Of a stretch of 57,510 bases of DNA, positions 8,611-18,800 are shown in pieces. Each line of letters starts with the position of its first letter. The stretch's first letter is position 1. The position numbers and the translations under genes were made by a program. The notes beneath the pieces were generated by a model. The model did not search any database. It had not been told where the DNA came from and was given only the letters and a program-made list of their open reading frames with translations. Source of the DNA: Polyangiaceae bacterium. GTDB lineage: Bacteria; Myxococcota_A; Polyangia; Polyangiales; Polyangiaceae. The stretch is taken from the NCBI GenBank assembly GCA_022842465.1, contig JALHPN010000029.1, forward strand, positions 1-57,510, written 5' to 3'.

Positions 8611-9831
8611 ATGCGCCGCGCCGTCCTCACCCTCCTCGTCGGCGCCTCGCTCGCGGGCACCTCGTCCGCCGCGCGCGCGGCGGACGCCCCGCGCGAGGCG
8701 CAGCCGAAGGCCCCCAAGGTCAGCGCCGCCTTCGGCAAGGGCGTGACCGTCGCCGACGCGGACGGCGACGTGGAGCTCAACATCCGCGCCCGCGTCCAGC
8801 TCCAGGGCGCCGTCGAGACGAACGCCCCGGACGCGGACGGCGAGCGCGCCGCCGCCGACACCATGTTCCTCGTCCGGCGGATGCGCGTCGTCTTCCAGGG
8901 CCACGTCCTCCAGAAGGCCGTCCGCTACTACTTCCAGCTCGGCCTCTCGACGCGCGACATGGAGCCGGATCTCCTCGTCCCCGTCCGCGACGCCTACGTC
9001 GAGTGGCTCGGACTGCGCGACGTGAGCGTCCGCGCGGGCCAGATGAAGGTCCCGCACACCCGGGAGCGCGTGATCTCCTCGTCGAACCTCGAGCTCGTGG
9101 ACCGCTCGAACGTGAACGCGGAGATGAACCTGGACCGCGACGTCGGCGTGGCCCTCTTCTCCAAGGACCTCTTCGGGGCGGGGAGACACCTCCGCTACAC
9201 CGCCGGCGTGTTCGGGGGCGACGGCCGTAACCGCACCGCGAACCGCGCAGGTCTCCTCTGGGCCGCGCGCGTGGAGGCGCTCCCGTTCGGAGACTTCGAG
9301 GACTACGAGTTCGCCGATCTCGAGCGCGGGGAGAAGCCGAAGCTCTCGTTCGGCGTCGCGACGGCGTACAACCAGAGCACGGTCCGCGCGCTGTCGACGC
9401 TCGGCGACACGTTCACCACCGGCACGGTCGACTACCGGCATGCCTCGGCGGACGTCCACGCGAAGTGGAAGGGGCTCTCCATCTTCGGCGAAGCGGTCTA
9501 CCGCAAGGCCGACGCGCTCGTCGTCGGGACGAAGGTGGGGAGTGACGGCGGGCTCGTCACCGAGCGCCCCCGCCCCGCCCTCGGCTACATGCTCCAGGTC
9601 GGCGCGACGCTCACGCGGAGCGTCGACATTGCGCTCCGCTACGGCGAGGTCCGCCCTCTCGACGGGGAGATCGTGAACCGCGACCGCGAGATCGGCGGCG
9701 GGGTCGGCTGGTACCCGCGCGGGCACAGCTTGAAGATCCAGGCGGACTACTTCCGTCTGATCCGCGACACGTCGACGTTCGACGACGTCGCGACCGACCG
9801 CGTGCGCGTGCAGACGCAGCTCTACTTCTGA
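8611..9831 (+). CDS. Phosphate-selective-type outer membrane porin (OprO/OprP-like)
   Basis: The 406-residue product has a cleavable signal peptide (Ala-Arg-Ala-Ala-Asp near residue 24) and then a short linker. Next come long runs of alternating residues characteristic of a 16-strand porin: an Arg-x-Gln-Leu-Gln first strand, and Gly-Gln-x-Lys-Val-Pro around residues 145-150, a signature of the OprO/OprP porin family. The chain ends in an aromatic residue (Leu-Tyr-Phe), as needed for BAM-dependent insertion. It probably forms a channel for anions in the outer membrane; phosphate selectivity is not proven. Its last ten bases overlap the end of the convergent receiver gene. Confidence 0.8.
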   Translation: MRRAVLTLLVGASLAGTSSAARAADAPREAQPKAPKVSAAFGKGVTVADADGDVELNIRARVQLQGAVETNAPDADGERAAADTMFLVRRMRVVFQGHVLQKAVRYYFQLGLSTRDMEPDLLVPVRDAYVEWLGLRDVSVRAGQMKVPHTRERVISSSNLELVDRSNVNAEMNLDRDVGVALFSKDLFGAGRHLRYTAGVFGGDGRNRTANRAGLLWAARVEALPFGDFEDYEFADLERGEKPKLSFGVATAYNQSTVRALSTLGDTFTTGTVDYRHASADVHAKWKGLSIFGEAVYRKADALVVGTKVGSDGGLVTERPRPALGYMLQVGATLTRSVDIALRYGEVRPLDGEIVNRDREIGGGVGWYPRGHSLKIQADYFRLIRDTSTFDDVATDRVRVQTQLYF

Positions 9832-10208
9832 TCCACCGCCGGCGTCGCGGCGCGGAGGATGGCCGCGACGAGGCGCGCCTTCGTGAGCGGCTTGCGCACG
9901 ACGGCGATGTCGTCCGGCACGCTCGACGAAAACGGCAGCGCCGTCATGACGACGACCGGCACCTCGCGGAGCCTCGGAGCCTCGCGGATCGCACGGATCA
10001 GGGCCCACCCGTCCACGTCCGGCATCATCAGGTCCGTGAGCACCACAGCGGGGAGATGCTCCGCTCGACGGAGGTGCTCGAGGGCGTCCGTGCCGTCCCC
10101 GAAGGCGACGTGGGGGATCCCCACCTCGTCGAGGATCTCCACCACCTGCGCCAGCACGGCCGGCGTGTCGTCGACGACGAGCACGTAGAAGGGCGTGCGG
10201 TGGGCCAT
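9822..10208 (-). CDS. Single-domain response regulator (receiver protein)
   Basis: This 128-residue protein is a lone CheY-like receiver. It has the acidic pair in Val-Val-Asp-Asp (about 10-12), the phospho-acceptor Asp in Leu-Thr-Asp-Leu-Met-Met-Pro (about 60), the switch Thr in Val-Met-Thr-Ala (about 90) and the Lys in Arg-Lys-Pro-Leu (about 110). No output domain follows. The ATG at 10208 begins the domain directly; a longer upstream frame exists but is not protein-like. The gene is divergent from the NtrC-type regulator at 10366, and two tandem palindromes lie between them, so the two may be co-regulated or share a phosphorelay. Confidence 0.85.
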   Translation of the reverse strand: MAHRTPFYVLVVDDTPAVLAQVVEILDEVGIPHVAFGDGTDALEHLRRAEHLPAVVLTDLMMPDVDGWALIRAIREAPRLREVPVVVMTALPFSSSVPDDIAVVRKPLTKARLVAAILRAATPAVDQK

Positions 10209-10282
10209 CCGGCGGATGGCTCCCAGCAGATCGCGCGCCAACCCCGTGCGACGGAGAAGCCGCGCGCAAGAGGCGTGCTCGA

Positions 10283-10318
10283 CCGGAAGACTTCCGGATC
10301 GACCCGGAAATTTTCCGG
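10283..10318. promoter_or_regulatory. Two tandem 15-bp palindromes (candidate operator)
   Basis: CCGGAAG-A-CTTCCGG (10283-10297) and CCGGAAA-T-TTTCCGG (10304-10318) are each perfect inverted repeats around one central base. Their centres are 21 bases apart, two turns of the helix, so bound dimers would sit on the same face. They lie between the divergent receiver and NtrC-type genes, about 50-80 bases before the latter. They are best explained as binding sites for the regulator itself. Confidence 0.6.
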
Positions 10319-10353
10319 ATCGACCCCGTTTGCCGGAGCGCCGGGGGCGTGGG

Positions 10354-10359
10354 TAGAGT
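10354..10359 (+). promoter_or_regulatory. -10-like element for the NtrC-type gene
   Basis: TAGAGT ends six bases before the ATG at 10366, and no Shine-Dalgarno sequence is present. Transcription would begin at or next to the start codon. Confidence 0.4.
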
Positions 10360-10365
10360 CCGAGC

Positions 10366-11745
10366 ATGACCTCGCCTCGCGATCGCGCCGAGCACGTGGT
10401 GCTCGTCGTCGACGACGATCCCGCGATGGCGGCGATGGTGGCGGAGGGCCTCTCCGACCTCGGGTGGTCGACCCGGACGGCGAGCCGCGCGGACGCTGCG
10501 ACGAGCGCGGTCCGCGACCCGTCGGTCGACGTGCTCGTGACCGACCTCCGCATGCCCGGGGTCGACGGCATCGAGCTCCTCGCGCTCTCGAAGACGATCG
10601 CGCCGGAGCGCCCCGTGGTCGTCATGACCGCCTTCGGCGCGATCGACACCGCCGTCGAGTCGCTCCGGAAGGGCGCGTACCACTACCTTCTCAAGCCGTT
10701 CAAGGTCGCCGAGCTCGATCTCTTCGTCGAGCGAGCGCTCGCGGAGCGCGAGCTCCGCCGGGAGGCGCGGTCGCTCAAGCGCGCGCTCGGGGAGAAGTAT
10801 GCGCCCTCGAGCCTCGTCGCGGAGAGCGACGGCATGCGCGAGGTCAAGGCGCTCGTCGAGCGCGTCGCCGACGCCGGCGTGTCCGTCCTCTTCACCGGGG
10901 AGACCGGCACCGGGAAGGGCCTCGTCGCGCGGGTGCTCCACGGGATCGGGACGCGCGCGGCGGCGCCGTTCGTGTCGCTCAACTGCGCGGCGCTCCCGGA
11001 GACGCTCCTGGAGAGCGAGCTCTTCGGGCACGTGAAGGGCGCCTTCACGGGCGCGACGACGACGCGGCCCGGTCTCTTCGTGGAGGCCGACGGCGGCACC
11101 CTCTTCCTCGACGAGATCGGCGACATGTCCCCGGCGTTGCAGGCGAAGCTCCTCGACGTCCTCGAACGCCGCGTCGTGAGGGCCGTGGGAGCGGCCCGCG
11201 AGCGGGAGGTCGACGTGCGCATCGTCGCCGCCACGCACCGCGATCTCCGGGCTCGCGCAGCCCAGTCTCTCTTTCGCGAGGATCTGCTCTACCGACTCGA
11301 AGGCGTCGCCATCGAGATCCCACCCTTGCGCCAGCGGAGAGACGACATTCCGGCGCTCGTCACGAGGTTCGTGGACGCGGCGCGGGCGGCGAACCCTCGC
11401 TCGAGCGTGACGCGCTTCGCGCGCGACGCGATGGATCGCATCCTCGACTACGCGTGGCCCGGGAACGTCCGCGAGCTCGAGCACGCCGTCGCGCGAGCGA
11501 TCCTGCTCGGCCGGGGGCCGGAGGCCGAGCTCGGCGACCTCCCCCCCTCGGTCGCGCGCCGGCGCGAGGCGCGCGACGTCATCGACTTCGGAGACACGGT
11601 CATCCCCGTCCGCGAGCTCCAGCGACGTTACGCGGCCTGGGCCCTCGAGCGCGGCGGCGGACGGAAAGCGGTCACGTGCGAGCGCCTCGGCATCGACGGC
11701 AAGACCCTCAACAAGTGGCTGAGCACCGACGAAGGCGAGGGATAG
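10366..11745 (+). CDS. NtrC-family sigma-54-dependent response regulator
   Basis: The 459-residue protein has three parts. A receiver comes first (about 1-125; phospho-acceptor Asp in Thr-Asp-Leu-Arg-Met-Pro, Lys in Leu-Lys-Pro-Phe). An AAA+ sigma-54 interaction domain follows (about 145-375; Walker A Gly-Glu-Thr-Gly-Thr-Gly-Lys, intact GAFTGA loop, Walker B ending Phe-Leu-Asp-Glu, arginine finger region Phe-Arg-Glu-Asp-Leu). A Fis-type helix-turn-helix lies at the C terminus. It should activate sigma-54 promoters when phosphorylated. The histidine kinase gene begins six bases downstream, making a cognate pair. The RND efflux operon that follows, or its own operator at 10283, are likely targets. 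Confidence 0.92.
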   Translation: MTSPRDRAEHVVLVVDDDPAMAAMVAEGLSDLGWSTRTASRADAATSAVRDPSVDVLVTDLRMPGVDGIELLALSKTIAPERPVVVMTAFGAIDTAVESLRKGAYHYLLKPFKVAELDLFVERALAERELRREARSLKRALGEKYAPSSLVAESDGMREVKALVERVADAGVSVLFTGETGTGKGLVARVLHGIGTRAAAPFVSLNCAALPETLLESELFGHVKGAFTGATTTRPGLFVEADGGTLFLDEIGDMSPALQAKLLDVLERRVVRAVGAAREREVDVRIVAATHRDLRARAAQSLFREDLLYRLEGVAIEIPPLRQRRDDIPALVTRFVDAARAANPRSSVTRFARDAMDRILDYAWPGNVRELEHAVARAILLGRGPEAELGDLPPSVARRREARDVIDFGDTVIPVRELQRRYAAWALERGGGRKAVTCERLGIDGKTLNKWLSTDEGEG

Positions 11746-11750
11746 ACGGG

Positions 11751-13148
11751 TTGGCCGCGCTCCTCGGACTACGGCGGTACGCGCTCCACATCGCGACGGT
11801 CCTGGCGCTCGGCCTCGTGCTCGCCGCCGCCGGCTGGTCCGCGGCGAACGAGCGCGAGGCGGCGATCGACGATCTCTCGCACGAGCAGGCGGTCCTGGCG
11901 ACGGCGGTGGCGGCGGTCTTCGAGCATCGCCTCGCCGACCGGGCCTCGCGCGAGTCGGGGACCGAGCCTCCGCCGCGCGGGCCCCTCACGGACGTGGAGG
12001 CGATCGAGCTGCTCGGCGGCGCGAGACGGCTCGAGGATCGAGGCGAGCTGATGGTCCTCGTGGCGCGGCCGGGTGAGCGCGGCTTCCTCACTACCGACGC
12101 GCGCGTCATCCCGTCGATGCGTCTCCACGCGGCGGCGGAGGCGCGCGCGAGCACCGTGACCCTGCCGCGGGACGAGGCCGTGTCCTTCGGGCTGCCGCCG
12201 CGTCGCGCGGTGGCGGGCATCGCCACCGTCTCTCCGACCGAGGTGGCTGGCGAGCGGCCACGAGGCCGGTGGACGGTCGTGGTGATGGCGTCGACCGCGC
12301 GCGTGCGCTCGCGTGAGGACCACGAGGAGCGGCGGCTGGCGGTCACGGTCTTCGTCGCGGCCGCGGTCGTCACCGCCTTCGGCGCGCTGGCCCGACGACG
12401 TCAGCGCGCGGCGCTCGAGATCGAGCGCCGGACGGCGATCGCGATCGTCGAGGGGGAGAAGGACGCCGCCCTCGCGCGTGCCGAGAAGATGGCCGCGCTC
12501 GCGGCGCTGTCGACCGGCATCGCGCACGAGGTCGGGACGCCGCTCTCCGTCATCGTGGGCCGGGTCGAGCAGGTGCTCGCTCGGGTTCCCGACGACGAAC
12601 GGGCGAGACAAGCGCTCGGGATCGTCGTCGAGCAGGTCGAGCGCATCCAGCGCATCGTGCGCGGTTGTCTCGCGCTCGCGCGTGGGGAGGCGCCGCTCCT
12701 CGTCCGGGCGTCGCCCGAGAAACTGGCGGAACGAGCCGTGGACCTCGTCCGGCACCGCTTCGACAAGGCGGACGTCGTCCTCGTCATCCGGGCGGACGCG
12801 GACCTCCCCGAGGTCTCTTGCGACCCGTCGCTCTTCGAGCAGGCCCTCGTGAACGTCTTGCTCAACGCGTGCCACGCGTCGCCGCCCGGGTCGGAGGTCG
12901 TGCTGTCCGTCTCGCCCGCCGGCAGGCACGCGCTCTTCGCCGTGGAAGACGAGGGGAGCGGCATCTCCCCCGACGTCGCGGAGCAGGCGACGGAGCCGTT
13001 CTTCAGCACGCGACGGGAGCAAGGTGGCTCGGGGCTGGGGCTCACCATCGCGCGCGAGATCGTCACCCATCACGGCGGCGAGCTCACCATCGGTCGTCGC
13101 GAGGACCGCAGCGGGACGCGCGCGACGCTCACCGTCCTCATCGCTTGA
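11751..13148 (+). CDS. Membrane sensor histidine kinase, partner of the NtrC-type regulator
   Basis: I start this at TTG 11751, which has GAGGG ten bases upstream; a GTG at 11715 in the same frame lacks a ribosome site. The 465-residue protein has a first membrane helix (about 10-28), a periplasmic sensor region of about 165 residues with no recognised domain, and a second helix (about 200-218). The HisKA motif follows (His in Gly-Ile-Ala-His-Glu-Val-Gly-Thr-Pro, about 262), then an HATPase domain with N box (Asn-Val-Leu-Leu-Asn-Ala), G1 (Asp-Glu-Gly-Ser-Gly) and G2 (Gly-Ser-Gly-Leu-Gly-Leu). No HAMP domain is obvious. The ligand is unknown; the neighbouring efflux operon suggests an envelope stress or toxic compound. 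Confidence 0.9.
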   Translation: MAALLGLRRYALHIATVLALGLVLAAAGWSAANEREAAIDDLSHEQAVLATAVAAVFEHRLADRASRESGTEPPPRGPLTDVEAIELLGGARRLEDRGELMVLVARPGERGFLTTDARVIPSMRLHAAAEARASTVTLPRDEAVSFGLPPRRAVAGIATVSPTEVAGERPRGRWTVVVMASTARVRSREDHEERRLAVTVFVAAAVVTAFGALARRRQRAALEIERRTAIAIVEGEKDAALARAEKMAALAALSTGIAHEVGTPLSVIVGRVEQVLARVPDDERARQALGIVVEQVERIQRIVRGCLALARGEAPLLVRASPEKLAERAVDLVRHRFDKADVVLVIRADADLPEVSCDPSLFEQALVNVLLNACHASPPGSEVVLSVSPAGRHALFAVEDEGSGISPDVAEQATEPFFSTRREQGGSGLGLTIAREIVTHHGGELTIGRREDRSGTRATLTVLIA

Positions 13149-13217
13149 TCCGGCGGCGAAGCGGGTCGCGAGGCGGAGGGATTCCGTTTCGCGCGCGAGG
13201 AGAGGCCGGATCTCCGG

Positions 13218-14657
13218 GTGAAAGGCATGGAACGGAACGTGCTGGACAGGTCGCCCATGCCTTCGCCTCCCCCCCTCCGGAGAGGCGGCCTCGGCCTCCT
13301 GGTCGGGTGCCTCTTCGCGACGAGACTCGCCGCGGCGCAGCCCGAGGGGGGCGCGCCGCCGGTCCGTGCGATGACGCTCGAGCAATCGCTCGCGTACGCG
13401 CGTGCGCATCACCCGGCCGAGGTCGCATCCCGCGCCCGCATCGAGGCCGCCCTCCGAGAGGCCGACGCCGTGTCGGCGCAGTGGCTCCCTCGCGTCGGCG
13501 CGTTCGCGCAGATCGTCGGATCGACGGTGAACAACTCGACGACGACGATGCTCTCGAGCCCCACCGTCGACATCCCTCGCATCGGCGCGACGCGGGTCGA
13601 CCGCACCGCCGACATGACCCCCTACGCATCGACCGCCGTGGCCGTCGGTCTCCGGCAGGAGCTCTTCGACTTCGGACGCATCGCCGCGGAGCGCGCGGCC
13701 GCGACGGGTCTCGCCGACGTCGAGCGTCAGCGCGCGCGAGGTGTCGAGATCGACACGAGCTTCGCGGTGACGCAGTCGTTCTTCGCGGTCCAGTCCGCCC
13801 GCGCGGTCGCGCAGGCGTCTCGCAGCGCGTTCGTGCGGGCGGTCGCGCACCGCGATCTCGCCCGCGCGAACGTGGCGAGCGGGATGAGGCCGCCGATCGA
13901 GCTCACGCGCTCCGAGGCCGACGTCGCGCGCTACGAGGCGGGCACCGTCCGGGCGGAGGGCGCGCTCCACGTCGCGCGCAGCGTCTTCGCCGCGGCGGTC
14001 GGCGTCGCCGACGACGAGCTCGACGCGAGCGGCGACGACGCCGCCAACCTGGACCTCCCTTCGTTCGACGAGCTCGCGCAGAAGCTCGCCGGGACACCGC
14101 TCGCGCGCGAGGCCCAGGCCCGCCTGGATGCGCAGCGGGGCGAGACGCGGAGGCTCGAGGCGCAGACGCGCCCGAACCTCTTCGCCACCGCAGCCGTCAG
14201 CTCGCGCGCGGGCGGAGCCCCGCCGAACGCCGGCACGGTCTCGGTGGGAGACGGGTTTCTGCCGATCGTCCCGAACTACGACGTCGGCTTGATGCTCGCG
14301 TGGCCGCTCCTCGATCCCACCTTCGGGCGCCGCGCGGACGCTTCGCGCGCGAGAGAGACCTCCCTCGGCGCGGAGGCCTCCGTCGCGCTCCGCAACCAGC
14401 GCGCCCTTCTCGCTACGGCGTGGCGCGAGGCGGAGACGAGCGCGCGGTCCCTCGACGCCCTCGCCCGAGCCGAGGCCGCGGCCCGCGCGAACCTCGATCA
14501 GGCCGAGCAGCGCTTTCGGGTCGGCCTCGGCACGTCGACCGAGCTCGCCGATGCGCAAGCGCTGCGCACCGAAGCCGAGGTCCAGCTCGCCGTGGCGCGC
14601 TTCCAGGCGCGTCGCGCGCGCGCGAGTCTCGACCGCATCGTCCAGGAGTCCCGATGA
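13218..14657 (+). CDS. TolC-family outer membrane efflux protein
   Basis: This 479-residue protein has a basic N terminus and signal peptide (cleavage after about residue 40) and two repeats of long amphipathic helices rich in Ala, Arg and Glu, as in TolC channel proteins. Each repeat holds a Gln-Glu/Leu-Phe-Asp-Phe-Gly-type or Pro-Leu-Leu-Asp turn typical of the family's beta-strand segments. It would form the outer membrane duct of a tripartite pump. Met codons at 13218 or 13257 are both possible starts. The stop overlaps the next start (ATGA), so the adaptor is translationally coupled. Confidence 0.88.
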   Translation: MKGMERNVLDRSPMPSPPPLRRGGLGLLVGCLFATRLAAAQPEGGAPPVRAMTLEQSLAYARAHHPAEVASRARIEAALREADAVSAQWLPRVGAFAQIVGSTVNNSTTTMLSSPTVDIPRIGATRVDRTADMTPYASTAVAVGLRQELFDFGRIAAERAAATGLADVERQRARGVEIDTSFAVTQSFFAVQSARAVAQASRSAFVRAVAHRDLARANVASGMRPPIELTRSEADVARYEAGTVRAEGALHVARSVFAAAVGVADDELDASGDDAANLDLPSFDELAQKLAGTPLAREAQARLDAQRGETRRLEAQTRPNLFATAAVSSRAGGAPPNAGTVSVGDGFLPIVPNYDVGLMLAWPLLDPTFGRRADASRARETSLGAEASVALRNQRALLATAWREAETSARSLDALARAEAAARANLDQAEQRFRVGLGTSTELADAQALRTEAEVQLAVARFQARRARASLDRIVQESR

Positions 14658-15811
14658 GTCACGCCGACGAGCCCTTCGCGAAAGTGTCTCCTGTCTCGCC
14701 GAGGCGCTGGGTCATCCCCCTCGGCATCTCCGCGGTCGTGGGGCTCGTGCTCGGCGGCGGCGGGCTCCTCCTCCATCGCGCGGAGGCCGGCGTGAACAAG
14801 GCGGCGCTCGCCGACGAGCCGAAGGGCGTCACGGTCGTCCTCGCGAAGGAGGCCACGTTCCGCCCGACGAGACGCTACGTCGGCACGCTGGAGCCGTGGC
14901 AGTCGGCCCGCGTCGGACCGCAGCTCGCGTCGGGCTTCGTCGACACGGTCCTGGTCAGACCCGGCGCGATCGTCAAGCGCGGCGACGTCCTCGCGACCCT
15001 CGACTGTCGCAACGCGTCGATGGGGAACCAGGCCGTCGCCGCGCAGGCTCGCGCCCTCGAAGCACGCCAGAAGGCTGCGACGCGCGAGGCGTCGCGCCTC
15101 GGCGAGCTCCTCGAGGGAGGCTACGTCGCGCCGAACGAAGTCGAGCAGAAGCTAGCCGCCAACGCCGCGAACGAAGCCCAGATCCAGGCGCTCCTCGCCC
15201 AGGCCGCCGGCAAGTCGCTCGAGGTCTCGGACTGTGTCCTCCGTGCTCCCTTCGACGGCGAGGTCGCGACGCGCCTGGCGGACCCCGGGGCCTTCCTCCG
15301 GCCCGGGACGGCGATCGTCTACCTCGTCGATCGCTCGATCGTCCGGCTCGCCGCCGACGTCCCGGAGATCGACCTCGGGGCCGTCGCCCCGAAGAGCACG
15401 GTGAAGATCAAGCTCCTCGCGACGGGCGTGGAGACGGCGGGCGAGGTCGCGCGGCGCGCCCCCGCGGCGGATCCCGGGACCCGCACGGTCCACTTCGAGG
15501 TCGATCTCCCGAACGAGAAGCGTGACCTCCCCGTCGGCACGACCGCGGAGATCCGCGTCGACGTCGGCGAGCTCTCGCCGGCGACGGAGATCCCGCTCGC
15601 CTCCGCCAAGGTGAAGGGCACGAGCGCGACGGTCTTCGTCGTCGAGGACTCCGTCGCCAAGCAGGTCGTCGTGCGGGTGCTCGGAGAGCGGGGGGGGAGC
15701 CTCTTCGTCGAGCGAAAGCTCGCCCCGGGCACGTCCGTCGTGACGCAGGGCCGGTCGCTGCTCGCGAGCGGAGACCACGTCTCGGCGCGCGTCGAGGAGA
15801 CGAAGCCGTGA
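14654..15811 (+). CDS. RND efflux periplasmic adaptor (membrane fusion protein)
   Basis: The 385-residue protein has one N-terminal membrane helix (about 20-42), with a short cytoplasmic tail and no lipobox. A barrel-sandwich (lipoyl-like) half follows at about 75-115, then a helical hairpin (about 118-165, with Val-Ala-Pro-Asn-Glu-Val-Glu-Gln), the second lipoyl half and a beta-barrel domain. This is the standard adaptor order joining an inner membrane RND permease to TolC. The gene is coupled on both sides: its start overlaps the TolC stop and its stop overlaps the permease start. Confidence 0.9.
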   Translation: MSHADEPFAKVSPVSPRRWVIPLGISAVVGLVLGGGGLLLHRAEAGVNKAALADEPKGVTVVLAKEATFRPTRRYVGTLEPWQSARVGPQLASGFVDTVLVRPGAIVKRGDVLATLDCRNASMGNQAVAAQARALEARQKAATREASRLGELLEGGYVAPNEVEQKLAANAANEAQIQALLAQAAGKSLEVSDCVLRAPFDGEVATRLADPGAFLRPGTAIVYLVDRSIVRLAADVPEIDLGAVAPKSTVKIKLLATGVETAGEVARRAPAADPGTRTVHFEVDLPNEKRDLPVGTTAEIRVDVGELSPATEIPLASAKVKGTSATVFVVEDSVAKQVVVRVLGERGGSLFVERKLAPGTSVVTQGRSLLASGDHVSARVEETKP

Positions 15812-18800
15812 CGCGGCTCGCGCTGAAGAACCCCATCTTCGTCCTGATGCTCTGCATCGCGCTCGTCGTCTTCGCGGGCGTCGTGACGCCGCGCATGAGC
15901 GTGGACACGTTCCCCGAGCTCTCGCCGCCCGTGCTCGTCATCGGCACGAAGGCCTCCGGGATGGGGCCTAGCGACGTGGAGAAGACCCTCACCTGGCGCC
16001 TCGAGAAGGCCGTCTCGGCGACGCCGGGTGTCGATCACGTCGAGAGCGTGTCGCGCAGCGGCCTCAGCATCATCTTCGTCTGGCTGAAGTGGGGGACGGA
16101 TCTGAACGCCGCGCAGTCGGTCGTCCAGCAGCAGGTCGCCTTCGCGATGTCGTCCGTCCCGAAGACGCTCGGAATCATCCCCCCGTTCATCCTCCAGTAC
16201 GACCCGTCCAACGCACCCGTCATGCAGATCGCGGTCTACGGCGGGGGGCTCTCCGCGGCGCAGCTCTACGACTATGCGGCGAACGTCGTCGAGCCTCTCG
16301 TCGAGGGCATCGCCGGGGTCGCGAGCGCGTCCCCCAACGGCGGCAAGGAGCGCCAGATCAACGTCATCGTCGACCCCGTCCGGGCGGCGGCGCGGGGCCT
16401 CACGTCGACCGACATCGCGAAGGCCGTCGAGCGCGCGAACGCGCTCCTCCCTTCGGGACGGATGAACCCCGACACCTTCTCTGCGAATGTCTACACGAAC
16501 GCAGTCCCGAAGGCCGTGGCCGACATCGGTGACGCCGTCGTGAAGATGCAGGGCGGCGTTCCGGTGCTCATCCGCGACGTCGCCACGATCGAGGACGGCG
16601 GATCGAAGGACGCCCAGGCGGTCACGATCAACGGCGAGAAGGGCGTGTACCTCAACGTGCTCCGCGTCCCGGGCGGAAACGTCGTCGCCATCAACGATCA
16701 GATCAAGCAGATCGTCTCGAACCTGAAGGACCTGCCTCCCGGCGTCCACCTGGAGCCCATCTTCGACCAGTCGACCTTCGTGCGGTCCACGATCGAGGGG
16801 CTCCAGAAGGAGATCTTCCAGGCGCTCGTCCTCATCGGGCTCGTCATCCTCCTCTTCCTCCAGAGCCCGCGCTCCGTCCTCATCTCGGCGATCTCGGTCC
16901 CTGTCTCCTTCTCCATCATCCTCATCGTCCTCTACGCGACGGGGCAGAGCCTGAACGCCTTCACGCTCGGTGGCCTCACGCTCTCGATGGGGCCGCTCGT
17001 CGACATCAGCGTCGTCGTCCTCGAGTCGATCCACCGGAACGGGCACGGGCGGAGTCGCGCGCTCGCCGCGCTCACCGGCGCGAACAGCGTCGCGATCCCC
17101 GCTCTCGCAGCGACGCTCGCGACCCTGGCGGTCCTCCTGCCGGTCGCGCTCCTCGCCGGCCTCGCGAAGAAGCTCTTCGTGCCGCTGGCGCTCACCGTCG
17201 CGACGGGAATGATCGCCGGCTACCTCGTCTCGATGATCGTCACGCCCGTCGCGTGCCGCTACCTCCTCCCGAAGACGCACAAGGAGCCGGGACGCCTGGC
17301 GGGCGCCGTGCAGCGCGCGGTGGCGAAGGTCGGGAGCGGCTACGCCGACCTGCTCCGCGTCGTCCTCCCGTATCGGATGTGGGTGGCGGGAGCCGCCGTC
17401 GTCCTCGTCGCGGCGAGCGGATGGGCCGCTGCGCGGCTGCCGACGACGTTCTTCCCCGACATCGACGAGTCGATGGAGCGCGTCTACGTGCGCTTCACGG
17501 CAGGGACCTCTCTCGAGGAGGCCTCCGCGAAGACGGTCGCGATCGCGAAGACGCTCGAGCAGAAGCTCCCTCCCGGCACCGTGAAGCTCGTCCTCACCAA
17601 CGTCGGTTCGCCGAGCAAGGCGCGCTCGGCGATGACGAGCCCGAACATGGGGCCGCACCAGGGCTTCGTCCGCGTCGAGCTCACGGAGGCCGGAAAGCGC
17701 GAGCTCGGTCAGCGCGAGCTCTCGGACATGATGCGGGAGATCCTCGAGCACTCCTACCCGGGCGTCGACTTCCTCCAGGCGCCCGGCGGGCTCGTCGCGA
17801 GCGTCTTCTCGAACGGATACATCGCGCCGCTCGTCGTCGAGGTGAAGGGGAGCGACCTCGACGGGATGCTCGATGCGTCGCGGAAGGTGGCCGAGGTGGC
17901 GCGCCGCGTACCCGGCATCCGCGACGTCTATCTCCGCCTCGAGAACGACTACCCGGAGATGCGCGTCACGACGGATCGCGAGACGGCGGGCCTCGTCGGC
18001 GTGTCGGCGCGCGACGCGGCCCAGACGACGCTCGAGGCGACGCTCGGCAACGTCAACACCCCTGCGGTCTGGACGGACCAGAACAACGGCCAGTCGTACT
18101 ACGTCGTCACCTACTACGACGACCAGGTCGTCAAGGACATGGCCACGCTGGGCGAAGTGCCCGTCCGCGTGGCGGCGAACGGGACGACCGTGACGCTCGG
18201 CGCCTACGGCAACATCGAGCGCGCCACGGGTCCGGTCCTCGTCACGCGCAACCAGCTCACCCGCGTCGCGCACGTCTACATGCAGACGGAGCGGCGTGAC
18301 ATCGGGAGCGCGGCCGCCGAGCTGGAGAGACGCCTCCGCGCCGACCCGACCACGAAGGACGTTCCCTTCTCGTTCGTCGGGCAGATCGAGCTCATGCGAA
18401 CCACGTTCTCCGGGCTCGGCGGCGCGCTCGGCCTCGCCGTCATGGTCGTCTTCATGATCATGGCGACGCAGTTCAAGTCGCTCCGGCTGCCGTTCGTCAT
18501 GCTCTTCACGATCCCCGTCTCGCTCGTCGGCATCGTCCTCGCGCTCCTCGCCGCCGGGCAGGGGTTCTCGATCACCGCGCTGATGGGGGTGCTCATGGTG
18601 ATCGGCATCGCCGTCTCGAACGGCATCCTCATGGTCGACCACGCGAATCGCGAGCTCGCGGGGGGGATGGCCCCGGCGGAGGCGGTCGTCGACGCGGCGC
18701 GCGTGCGCTTCACCCCGATCGCGATGACCAGCCTCGCGACCATCTTCGGGCTGCTCCCGACGGCGCTCGGGCTGGACGAGGCCTCGGCCGCGAACCAGCC

